Shown here one piece after another: positions 18,471-29,670 of a DNA stretch of 64,000 nt. Within the stretch, counting starts at the first letter, position 1, and each line of letters opens with the position of its first letter. The notes below the pieces were generated by a model. It was given only the letters and a program-made list of their open reading frames with translations. It was not told the origin of the DNA and did not search any database. The translations under genes and the position numbers were made by a program. This DNA is from CAYUVH01 sp964448135 (GTDB taxonomy: Bacteria > Verrucomicrobiota > Verrucomicrobiia > Limisphaerales > UBA8199), in assembly GCA_964448135.1 (NCBI GenBank), contig CAYUVH010000042.1:1-64000 (forward strand), read 5' to 3'.

Positions 18471-20729
18471 CTAGTTATAGATTCTTGGGCAATTCACGAG
18501 CGTATCCACGTCCAGGATCAACCCGACCCGGCCATCGCCCAGAATCGCGGCGCCCGCCAGCAGCTCCTGCTTGCGAAAGGTCTCGCCGAGATTTTTAATG
18601 ACGACCTCTTGCTTGCCGAGTAACTCATCCACGAGGATACCGCGCGCGGCGACGCCAGATTCGACGACAACAACGATCCCTTCCGTCGGGTCAACCGCGC
18701 GGCAGGGTGTGCCCAGGTGCCGGCCCAGGCGCAGGAGGGGTGTCAGACGGCCGCGCACACTCACCACTTCGCCGCGTTCGTGAACGGTGCTGACCATGCC
18801 GGCTCGCGGGCGGAATGATTCGCGCACCGACAATGTCGGGATGATATACCGATCGTCGCCCACCCCGACGAGCATCCCGTCGATGATGGCGAGGGTCAAT
18901 GGCAGGACTATGGTAAAGGTGGTGCCCTGACCGGCGACGGACCGGATCTCGATCTTTCCGCGAAGCTTCTCGATATTGCGCCGGACGACATCCATGCCCA
19001 CTCCCCGGCCGGAGACATCCGTGACTTTCTCCGCGGTGGAAAAGCCGGGTGCGAAGATAAGAGCGAAGATTTCCTCCTCGGTCAGGGTTGCGTCCGGCTT
19101 GACCAGGCCTCGTTCCCGGGCTTTGGACAGAATGCGGTTGTGGTCCAGGCCTTTGCCGTCATCCTGGATCGCGATCACAATGCCGCCGCGCTGATGGGAG
19201 GCGGAGAGACGAATCATTCCGAGCGCGGGTTTTTCACTAGATTCCCGCGCCGCCGGCGCCTCGATGCCATGGTCAATGGAATTGCGGATCATGTGGATGA
19301 GCGGGTCGCTCAACTGCTCCACGATGTTGCGATCCAGTTCCGTCTCTTCCCCTTCCGTCACCAATTGCACCTGCTTCTGCTGATGGGCGGCGAGGTCACG
19401 CACGAGGCGCGTCATTTTTCGAAACGTCCCGCTGATCGGAACCATGCGCAACGACATGGCCGTTCGCTGCAATTCAGTGGTGATGCGTCCGAGTTGACGC
19501 AAGGTACGCGCCAGGTGGCGACTGGACAGCCGTTGCACGTCGGGGTCCTGGACGACCATGGATTGGGCGATAACCAGTTCCCCCACCAGGTCCACCAGGC
19601 TATCCAGCTTCCGGGTATCGAGCTTCACGAATCCCGTGGCGCTTTCTGACTTCGCCGAGGAATCGCTGGGCGAATTTTGGACAGGCGCCGAGGAGACTGC
19701 GGCGGACGGAGCTGGCGCGGCGACCGGCTGGGCCAGGTTTTCGGACGCAGTCGGACCGGGCTCCTTTGAAGCCGGGAGAGCCGGCTGCGGCTGAGTGGGG
19801 CCCGTGGCAGGCAGAGGGCCTCCGCGCAAGGTAGCCTGTATGCTTTGCCTAAGCTGGCTGGTAGGCACGATAATCGGATCGCCCGGCTTGACACCCTGGA
19901 GTTGGCCGCCAATTTCGCGGGCGAAGTGCTTCAGCCTGTCCCCGCCAGCGAGGATGAGGTTAATGATCTCTGAAGTGATGCTCAGCTCCGAACGGCGGAC
20001 CGCATCGAGCAGCGACTCCAGATCATGCGCGAGTTCACGCAGCGCGTCCAGGCGCAGCAGACCGGCTCCACCCTTCAACGTGTGGAAGGCGCGAAAGACG
20101 GAATTGATCGTGTCGGCATCTGCGGGATTCGACTCCAATCCGAGCACGCCCTGCTCGATTGTCTGCAATAGTTCGAGGGATTCACTGTGAAATTCGCGAA
20201 GGAGTTCGGAGTCCTCCTGGAGGCTCAACCGGATGGCAGGTTCCGGCTCGGGAGTCGACAGCAATGGAGCCGGGGCGGAGCACCCGCTGGGCTTACCCAT
20301 CGTCGCGGCAAGCACGGGTTTGCCTGGCTGTCCCCAAATCGCCGGCACCTCAGGCATGTTGGTGCCCCGCTCCCAGGCACGCAAGGCACTGCTCATCCAC
20401 GCGTGCCAAGCCGTGAGATTGCTAATGGATTCGCCGGTAAACTTGCCAGATCCATCCAGCGTCTCGTCCAGCCAGCGCCGGGCGGCAGCGAGCCCGGCAC
20501 CAATCGCGGGCGGCCCGCCGGACTGGACGAGTTCCTCAAGATCCATGAGGAGGCTATTAATCGGCAGGAGCCCGATGTCCTTGGCCGGTTCGACAAACGC
20601 CAGCTCCACACCTAATTGATCAAGGATCTCGACCATCCTCGTCGCTTTTTTTGGATCGTTCGGCGAGGCACTCATCATTCCGGAGGAAAGCTTCCCAAGG
20701 CCGCTGAAGCCATTCAAGGCGAATCCCAT
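18471..20729 (-). CDS. cheA: Chemotaxis histidine kinase CheA with displaced HPt domain
   Basis: A 752-residue kinase. The phospho-His domain is not at the N-terminus: FRAFHTLKGGAGLL lies near residue 217, after about 170 residues of unassigned, mostly helical sequence that may be a degenerate HPt domain. A Pro/Ala-rich linker follows, then the dimerisation helix region (about 370-430) and an HATPase domain with LIHMIRNSIDHGIE, DDGKGLD and GRGVGMDVV. The C-terminal CheW-like domain couples it to receptors. It is the first gene of the cluster; about 160 bp separate it from the SulP gene, the likely place for an operon promoter, though none is obvious. Confidence 0.95.
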   Translation of the reverse strand: MGFALNGFSGLGKLSSGMMSASPNDPKKATRMVEILDQLGVELAFVEPAKDIGLLPINSLLMDLEELVQSGGPPAIGAGLAAARRWLDETLDGSGKFTGESISNLTAWHAWMSSALRAWERGTNMPEVPAIWGQPGKPVLAATMGKPSGCSAPAPLLSTPEPEPAIRLSLQEDSELLREFHSESLELLQTIEQGVLGLESNPADADTINSVFRAFHTLKGGAGLLRLDALRELAHDLESLLDAVRRSELSITSEIINLILAGGDRLKHFAREIGGQLQGVKPGDPIIVPTSQLRQSIQATLRGGPLPATGPTQPQPALPASKEPGPTASENLAQPVAAPAPSAAVSSAPVQNSPSDSSAKSESATGFVKLDTRKLDSLVDLVGELVIAQSMVVQDPDVQRLSSRHLARTLRQLGRITTELQRTAMSLRMVPISGTFRKMTRLVRDLAAHQQKQVQLVTEGEETELDRNIVEQLSDPLIHMIRNSIDHGIEAPAARESSEKPALGMIRLSASHQRGGIVIAIQDDGKGLDHNRILSKARERGLVKPDATLTEEEIFALIFAPGFSTAEKVTDVSGRGVGMDVVRRNIEKLRGKIEIRSVAGQGTTFTIVLPLTLAIIDGMLVGVGDDRYIIPTLSVRESFRPRAGMVSTVHERGEVVSVRGRLTPLLRLGRHLGTPCRAVDPTEGIVVVVESGVAARGILVDELLGKQEVVIKNLGETFRKQELLAGAAILGDGRVGLILDVDTLVNCPRIYN

Positions 20730-20887
20730 CGCCAGCCAGGAGCCCTGTCCGCGTTCCTGCTCTTAGGCGCAGGGGTTGATAACAACGGCGACAAATACCT
20801 TCGAGACCACAAACGCCATCGACCACGCGCCGGCCGAGGACAAGAAGCTATTTACCGATGCATAGACGGCGCGTCAGGAAAACCATT

Positions 20888-22551
20888 TCAGCCGCCTTTT
20901 ACCAGATTGTCCACCACGTCCGCCACCGAGGTGAATCGATCAATTCCTCCCAGCCGGGCATCCAGTCCCTCCGTGCGCAATCGCTCACGCACCGCCGAGC
21001 GCGCTTCAACCACCTGTACTCGTACGCCCAGGGCGGTGAGTTCATCGGCCAGACCGGCCAGGGTATGGGCGCTTTGCAGGTCCACGTGGGGCGCCGCCGA
21101 GAGATCAAGGATGACCACTTTGGCGGCTGGCGATTCGGCGCGCACGCGATCCACGATCGTGTCCCGCACCTGGTCAATGTTGAAGTAGAGCAGGTTCGCT
21201 TCGGGCCGGAAGATGAGCACCCCGGGGATCAATTCGTTGTTTGGATGCCGCTCCCGATCGGAAAACCGCCGGGTGCCTGGGATCCGCCCGAGAAACGCCA
21301 CATGCGGGCGGGAAGCGCGGCGCAGCAGTTGGACGAGCGAGATGACGGCTCCAATCAGCACGCCGCGCAAGAGGCCTGAACTCATGACTCCGAGCAAGGC
21401 GGCCATCGCCACAACGAATTCGGAGCGGCTTGCCCGCCAGAGGTGTTTCAATGCCGACACCTGAAACAATCCCGCCACCGCCACCAGCACCACCGCCGCC
21501 AGCACCGGCTGGGGCAGCGCGCTCAGCAGATGCGACAGAAAGAGCACCACCACCAGTATAACCATCCCGGCCAGCGCCGTGGAAAGTGGCGTGCGCGCGC
21601 CGCCGCCTTCGTTCACCACCGATTGCGACATGCCACCGCTCACCGGGAAACCGCGGCCGCAACCGGCGGTGAGATTCGCCGCGGCCAGCGCCAGAAATTC
21701 CTGGTTCGCATCGAGGCGTCCGCCGTATTTGGCCGTAAACATGCGGCCGATGGCGGCGGTTTCCACGGCGCCGAGCAGGAAACAGGCGAATGCCAGCGGG
21801 AGCAGCGCGTTCAGTTCAGCCCACACCGAGGCGGGCAGGCCGGGCATGGGGATTCCTTGCGGCACGTTGCCAAGCAATTGCACGCCCCGCGTGTCGAGCG
21901 CGAGCATCGACGAGGCGACGATGCCGCCGACCACCACGAAGAGCGCCACGGGTTTGTTCTTAAGCAACACCTTGCCGGCAATGAGTAATGCCAGGGCAAT
22001 GCCGCCGACCAGCAGCGAAGTGGGGTTGGTTTCGCCAAGGTGCTTGAAGAAATACGCGCCGTTTTCCCAGACATTTCCGTGCGCGCCATGGAAGCCGAAC
22101 AGTTTTGGCAATTGCGTGCTGGCGAGAAAAACGGCGACACCGCATTTGAATCCCAGCATCACGCTTTCGGAGATGAAATTCACGATCGCGCCCGCTCTGA
22201 CGAGCCAGGCGGCAAAGGCGATCAGCGCGACCAGCAAAGCCGTGCCCTGTGCGAGCGCGACAAATCTTGTGGCATCTCCTCCCGCGATGTCGCCCAGCGA
22301 CGAACCGATGAGGAGGGAAATGGCGGAGGTGACCGAAATGGCTGTGTGACGCGAACTGCAAAAGAGCCAGAATACCAGGCTGCCAAAGAGGCAGGCGTAG
22401 AGTCCGTTCTCGGGCGGGAGGTTGGCGAGCGAGGCATCGCCCAGGGCAGCCGGCACGAGGTAGGCGGCCAGGGTTATTCCCGCCACCAAGTCACCGCGCA
22501 GCCAGCTACGGTCGTAAGTGCGCAGCCAGCCAAGAGCGGCGATCGGGTTTT

Positions 22552-22555
<4 letters not shown>
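20888..22555 (-). CDS. SulP-family anion transporter with C-terminal STAS domain
   Basis: A 555-residue inner-membrane protein with about ten to twelve hydrophobic segments from residue 20 to 430 and a cytoplasmic STAS domain (about 440-550) that includes KVVILDLSAAPHVDLQ. The N-terminal signature DLVAGITLAAYLVPAALGDA and the conserved GGMSQSVVNEGGGARTPLS region are SulP hallmarks. Members move sulfate, bicarbonate or other anions by symport or exchange; the substrate is not deducible. Its ATG overlaps the stop of the GH63-like gene (22552-22555), so the two are probably co-translated, an odd pairing. Confidence 0.92.
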
Positions 22556-25326
<2,771 letters not shown>

Positions 25327-25365
25327 AGGACTTCAGCTCCTTGTGCCTCGGTTTGCCGGGGCGGG

Positions 25366-25761
25366 TTATCTTCTGCCTCCGCCGCGTGGCGCTGGCCGCG
25401 GCCTGGATGGAATGGAAGGCGTGGGCCGCGGCCGCTCGACGTTCGCGGGCGGACGGGCAATCGGCTGCTCAGGCCGCGCTCCGATACCGCCCGAAGGGCG
25501 ATCTGGACGATCCGGCCGATCGGGCCGGTCCGGATAGTCGGGCCGATCCGGCCGCGAACCGGAACCCGGCGGCATCACAATGATATCTGGGTCGTCGTCG
25601 AAATGCCCATCGTAATACCAGTCGTCGTGGTAACCGACTCCGTAATACATCGTCCCCCCGTAATAGCCACCGCCTTCGTCAGTGGTTTCGCACCCGGTGA
25701 AACATCCCAGCGAAAGGCCAAGCACGACCGTGCCCGGGAGAAGCAAGCGACGCAGATTCAT
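25366..25761 (-). CDS. Small lipoprotein with Asp-Arg-Pro repeats
   Basis: A 131-residue protein. The N-terminus MNLRRLLLPGTVVLGLSLGC reads as a lipoprotein signal with Cys at residue 20. After a Gly/Tyr/Asp-rich stretch (about 30-60) come tandem DRP units (about 70-90), then a Pro/Arg-rich tail ending RGGGRR. It is low complexity and probably disordered in the periplasm. It lies 1 bp after the VOC gene, so is likely in the same transcript. Function is unknown. Confidence 0.65.
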   Translation of the reverse strand: MNLRRLLLPGTVVLGLSLGCFTGCETTDEGGGYYGGTMYYGVGYHDDWYYDGHFDDDPDIIVMPPGSGSRPDRPDYPDRPDRPDRPDRPSGGIGARPEQPIARPPANVERPRPTPSIPSRPRPAPRGGGRR

Positions 25762-25762
25762 A

Positions 25763-26662
25763 TCAGCGCCCTCCTTTCATCAGCTCGGGGCTCCATTCCA
25801 TCAAACCCATGGCTGCTCCGGTCGGATCGGCAATGACCGCCACCTTCCCCCCGAGCATTTTCGGATTGGGTTGAATCAAAACCTTGCCTCCGAGTTTCTT
25901 CGCCTCGGTCAACGTCTCCTGCACATTGTTCACCCGAATGTAAGGCAGCCAGGTCGGCTTCACGCTTGAGTCGTTGCTCGCAATGGTTCGCACCGTCGCC
26001 CGTGCGTAACCCTCGCTCGTCAGCACGAACTCATTCTGCTTTTCGCCGTCCGTTACCGCGATCGCTTCATAACCCGCCACCGACCCATAAAATTCGGATG
26101 CCTTTTTCGCGTCCCGACTCAGCAGTTGTATCCAGATCCAGTCCCCCGGCTCGGCCAGGTAATCCGGCGGATCGCCCGAACTCGATTTCACCACTCCGAA
26201 GACCGCTCCTTCCGCATCGGCAAATACCGCCTGCTCGCCCCGCTTCGGCATTCTTTTCGCCGGCGCCAGCACCCGTCCGCCTGCCTGTTTCACTGCGCGC
26301 TCCGTTTTACCCACACTCGGCACCGAGATGTAACTAAACCACCGCGGCTCCGCGCTCCGGTCCTTCGGCCGCTCCCGTTGAAACATCCCGCAGATCGGTT
26401 CCTCCTGTCGGTAGCCGATGCTGTACGCTCCCAGGTCCTGGAACTTCCAGCCGAACAACTTCGCGTAAAACTTCCGCGCCCCGATGACGTCATCCGTCAC
26501 CAAGTCGGCCCAGACGAACTTCCCCGGCAGGCGCGGGCTGTCCTCGATCGTCGTCAGCGGCGGAAGTTTTGGCGCAGGAGCGGCCCTTCCCGCCCAGCAA
26601 ACGGCCAGCAGCATCACCATCGGCCCGAGAACCAGCAGGCGATTGCAACAGCTCGTTCTCAT
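25763..26662 (-). CDS. Exported VOC (glyoxalase-fold) protein, two modules
   Basis: A 299-residue protein. The start at 26662 is chosen over an in-frame codon 36 bp upstream because it has a good ribosome-binding site and does not run into the PPK2 stop. A signal peptide is predicted (hydrophobic stretch LLVLGPMVMLLAVCWAG). Two VOC modules follow (about 40-160 and 170-295), each with the pattern of A..FYxxLFGW / A.EFYGSVAGY. VOC pairs bind a metal and small molecules; no reaction can be named. It lies 16 bp after the PPK2 gene. Confidence 0.85.
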   Translation of the reverse strand: MRTSCCNRLLVLGPMVMLLAVCWAGRAAPAPKLPPLTTIEDSPRLPGKFVWADLVTDDVIGARKFYAKLFGWKFQDLGAYSIGYRQEEPICGMFQRERPKDRSAEPRWFSYISVPSVGKTERAVKQAGGRVLAPAKRMPKRGEQAVFADAEGAVFGVVKSSSGDPPDYLAEPGDWIWIQLLSRDAKKASEFYGSVAGYEAIAVTDGEKQNEFVLTSEGYARATVRTIASNDSSVKPTWLPYIRVNNVQETLTEAKKLGGKVLIQPNPKMLGGKVAVIADPTGAAMGLMEWSPELMKGGR

Positions 26663-26669
26663 GCTTTTT

Positions 26670-26676
26670 CCTTCCC
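26670..26676 (-). promoter_or_regulatory. Ribosome-binding site of the VOC gene
   Basis: The complement reads GGGAAGG, 7 nt before the ATG at 26662. It is one of the clearest Shine-Dalgarno sites in the window and decides between two in-frame starts. Confidence 0.7.
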
Positions 26677-26678
26677 GT

Positions 26679-27500
26679 TTAATATTTTTCGGCCACAAAC
26701 TTCCGCCCCTTCAGCGACGCCCGGTCGTCGTATGCGCCTTTCATCGAGCGCTTCGGCAGTTTCACTTTTTCGTGCGGCGCTTTTTTGTAGGGAATCAACT
26801 TCAGGATGTGGCTGATGCAATTGAGCCGCGCCCGTTTCTTGTCATCCGAACGCAGGATGTGCCACGGCGCCCACTTGGTGTCCGTCGCCTTCAACATCAT
26901 GTCCCGCGCCCGCGAATAGTCGAACCACCGCTCACGGGAGGGCAGGTCCATGGGACTCAATTTCCATTGCCGCAAGGGATCGTCGATCCGCGCTTCAAAG
27001 CGCCGTTTCTGTTCCTCGTCGCTCACTTCCAGCCAGACCTTGACCAGCTTGATGCCGGCGCGAACGATGTATCTCTCCACCTCGGGACACAGCTTGAGGA
27101 AGTCCCGGTGCTGCTCCTCGGTGCAAAAGCCCATCACATGCTCCACCCCCGCGCGGTTGTACCAGCTGCGGTCGAAAATCACCACCTCACCCGCCGCGGG
27201 AAAATGCTGCATGTACCGTTGCAGATACATCTGCGTCTTCTCCCGGCTCGAAGGCGCCGGCAACGCCACCAGTCGGAATACGCGCGGGCTGACCCGCTCC
27301 GTGATCGCCTTGATGGTCCCGCCCTTGCCCGCCGCATCGCGGCCCTCAAACACAATGATGACCCGCAGTCCCTTGTGCTTGATCCACGCCTGGAGCTTGC
27401 ATAGCTCGCCCTGCAACTTGCGCAGCTCCTTCAGGTATTTCTTCCCCTTCATCCGTTTCCCGCCGTCGGATTTGGTATGCTTGCTCATAAAGTTGCTCAT
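26679..27500 (-). CDS. ppk2: Polyphosphate kinase 2 (PPK2 family)
   Basis: About 273 residues from MSNFMSKHTKSDGG. Walker A is FEGRDAAGKGGTIKA, Walker B is VIFDRSWYNRAGVEHVMGF, and the lid segment carries several Arg residues (EQKRRFEARIDDP). The size and DLPSRERWFDYSRARD segment match class I PPK2, which phosphorylate ADP or GDP using polyphosphate, or the reverse. The frame is open further upstream, but that region overlaps the outer-membrane factor gene and lacks family similarity. A second ATG at 27488 is also possible. The gene lies downstream of an RND efflux operon in the same direction. Confidence 0.93.
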   Translation of the reverse strand: MSNFMSKHTKSDGGKRMKGKKYLKELRKLQGELCKLQAWIKHKGLRVIIVFEGRDAAGKGGTIKAITERVSPRVFRLVALPAPSSREKTQMYLQRYMQHFPAAGEVVIFDRSWYNRAGVEHVMGFCTEEQHRDFLKLCPEVERYIVRAGIKLVKVWLEVSDEEQKRRFEARIDDPLRQWKLSPMDLPSRERWFDYSRARDMMLKATDTKWAPWHILRSDDKKRARLNCISHILKLIPYKKAPHEKVKLPKRSMKGAYDDRASLKGRKFVAEKY

Positions 27501-27547
27501 GACGGTCCGGACACCGTCGCTACCCAACCAACGCGCCGCCAGGACGT

Positions 27548-28990
27548 CTACCGCGACGCTGAATTGGAATCGGAGGCTGCCGGCGGCTGTTCCCAGCCCC
27601 CACCCAGCGCTTTGTAAAGCTGCACCACGGAAATCAACTCGCCCACCTGGGTCTGCACTTCGACGCGCTGCGTCGGATAAAGCTCCTGTTGCGCCTGCAA
27701 CACTTCGAAGTAACTGGACTTCCCGTTCAGGTAACGCTGCGTCGCAATGTCCACCGACGAGCTCAGTGAAGTCGCCGCCTCCCGGGTATAAGCCAGCGCC
27801 TCCGCCAGTTTTTCCCGCGAAACCAGCGCATTGGACACATCCTGAAACGCCGTGATCACGTTCCCTTCGTACGCCGCCTTGGATTCGTCGAACGCCGCCT
27901 TCGAAGCCTTGTATTGCGCGCGAAGTTGTCCCCCCTGAAAGATCGGTCCGGCCAGCGTCGCACCCACGTTCCATGCGTTGGCCGAGCCCGACGAAAACGC
28001 CGAGAGCTCCGGGCTGACTTTCCCCAGGAAGGTGGTCAACCCGATCTGCGGAAAGAAATTCGCGAAGGCCGCGCCGATGTTCGCGTTTGCCGCAATCAGC
28101 AATTGCTCGGACTGCCGGATATCCGGCCGCCGCCGCAACAACGCACTCGACAAGCCCGCTGGAATTTCCGCCGGATACGACGCCAGGTTGGTCAGCGAGC
28201 CCCGCGCGATCGGACCGGGCGTCCGTCCCAGTAAAACGTTGATCGCGTTTTCCGTGGTCGCCACCTGCAATTCCAACTGCGGAATGACCGCCGCCGCGTT
28301 GGCCAGCGCAGCCCAGGCGCGGTCCGTTTCGAGCCGTGACGCCACACCATTGATCCGGCGGTCATTGAAAATGCGGTAGCTCCCCATGTAGGCATTGGTC
28401 GCATTTTTCTGGATCAGAATTTCCTGGTCGAGCTGGAGGAGCGTGAAATAATTGATCGCCACTTCGCTCACGAGCGAGATGATCACACCATGTCGCGCTT
28501 CATCCGTCGCGAGATATTGTGCCCGCGCCGCCTCCGTCAGCCGCCGGATGCGGCCCCAGAGGTCAATCTCCCAAAACGCGCTAGCCGTCAGCGAAGCCGA
28601 GCTTTCCGTGCTGCCGTTCAGGGTGGCGGGGCTGTTGAACGCCGCATTCTTGCCGCGCCCGATATTCCCACCATAGCCGACCTGCGGAAGCATCCCTGCC
28701 CGCACCACCGTGACCTGCAGCCGCGCCTGCTCCACCCGCGCCACCGCCTGCTTCAAGTCGTAGTTGTTCGTCAGCGCGGTGCCGATCAACTCCTGCAAAT
28801 GCGGATCCTTGAACACCTCCCACCACGGCATGTCGGCGAAGGAATTCGTCGTCTGCGCTTCCGCGAAACGAAAATTCTCCGGCGTCTCCATGACGGGCCC
28901 CTTGTAATTCGGCCCCAACTTGCAACCGGTCAACAGCCCGACCACCGTCAGGGCCGCCAGCCACGCAACATTTTTGAACCTATTTCTCAT
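27548..28990 (-). CDS. RND efflux outer-membrane factor (TolC/OprM/NodT-type lipoprotein)
   Basis: A 480-residue protein. The N-terminus has a lipobox (VGLLTGC, Cys near residue 23) followed by KLGPNYKGP, typical of NodT-type factors. Two repeats of a helical and strand pattern follow, with PWWEVFKDPHLQELIGTAL and the second-half RRRPDIRQSEQLLIAANANIG. It forms the outer-membrane channel of the pump encoded upstream. The start overlaps the DUF4136 stop by 4 bp. Confidence 0.95.
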   Translation of the reverse strand: MRNRFKNVAWLAALTVVGLLTGCKLGPNYKGPVMETPENFRFAEAQTTNSFADMPWWEVFKDPHLQELIGTALTNNYDLKQAVARVEQARLQVTVVRAGMLPQVGYGGNIGRGKNAAFNSPATLNGSTESSASLTASAFWEIDLWGRIRRLTEAARAQYLATDEARHGVIISLVSEVAINYFTLLQLDQEILIQKNATNAYMGSYRIFNDRRINGVASRLETDRAWAALANAAAVIPQLELQVATTENAINVLLGRTPGPIARGSLTNLASYPAEIPAGLSSALLRRRPDIRQSEQLLIAANANIGAAFANFFPQIGLTTFLGKVSPELSAFSSGSANAWNVGATLAGPIFQGGQLRAQYKASKAAFDESKAAYEGNVITAFQDVSNALVSREKLAEALAYTREAATSLSSSVDIATQRYLNGKSSYFEVLQAQQELYPTQRVEVQTQVGELISVVQLYKALGGGWEQPPAASDSNSASR

Positions 28991-29544
28991 TGCTCGATCC
29001 GCACATCCTTCAGCGCCTTGGCGACCAGCCTGTCCATCCGCGCCGCGCGTTCATCCGGCGGCAGATCCCGGCGCACATCGGACTTCACCGTCTCCCGGTA
29101 AATCAACTTCGAGGTCGCCGGGTCCACAAAATCAATCACCAGGCTGCCCGCCTCGAAATAAAAGCGGGTGTCGCCATTTACCGCCTGCTCGTTGTGGACC
29201 TGGTTCACCAACGCGCTCGCGTCATCCCCGTATCCGAAATACTGATTCAACGAAGTGGTCGTGACGTTGTTACCCACGATGATCAGGTAGGCAACGATTA
29301 CCTCCCCGCCCGCTGGCACTTGTTTCACTCCTCTCGCGGCAAGGTCCTTCGCAATCGCCGCCTGCACCATCTCATGCGCCTGCTTCTGATTGTCCGCGCC
29401 GGCCGGCGCCGGCCGCGAGCCGGTGTTGATGAACGAAAATGTCTTCGCATGCACCGGCCCGTGGTCCACGTGCGTCTTGACCGACGAACAACCGGCCATC
29501 GCCACCGCGGCTGCGGCCAGAATGGGAATAAACAATAACTTCAT
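28987..29544 (-). CDS. DUF4136-like lipoprotein
   Basis: A 185-residue protein with a lipoprotein signal peptide (AAAAVAMAGCSS, Cys near residue 19). The body includes TFSFINTG, an AI..DLAARGVKQV segment and a late VIDFVDPATSKLIYR strand, matching the DUF4136 pattern. It sits between the pump and the outer-membrane factor and overlaps the latter by 4 bp. Its role is unknown; it may be an accessory periplasmic component. Confidence 0.85.
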   Translation of the reverse strand: MKLLFIPILAAAAVAMAGCSSVKTHVDHGPVHAKTFSFINTGSRPAPAGADNQKQAHEMVQAAIAKDLAARGVKQVPAGGEVIVAYLIIVGNNVTTTSLNQYFGYGDDASALVNQVHNEQAVNGDTRFYFEAGSLVIDFVDPATSKLIYRETVKSDVRRDLPPDERAARMDRLVAKALKDVRIEQ

Positions 29545-29670
29545 AGATGTGTTTTGGCTTGATACGAAAAATTCAGAAGCGCACTCCGAGTCTGCCCCCG
29601 CGCAACACCTGCGGCAAGATTGAACCCATTGGCTGCACGCTTCTCATGGCTTGCACAGTGGACTCATCAT

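Noticed and set aside
20730..20887. A recognisable promoter for the chemosensory operon
   Set aside because: The gap is a likely location, but no convincing -35/-10 or alternative sigma motif could be read.
27501..27974. N-terminal extension of PPK2
   Set aside because: It overlaps the outer-membrane factor gene in another frame and lacks PPK2 similarity; MSNFMSKHT at 27500 is a sensible start.
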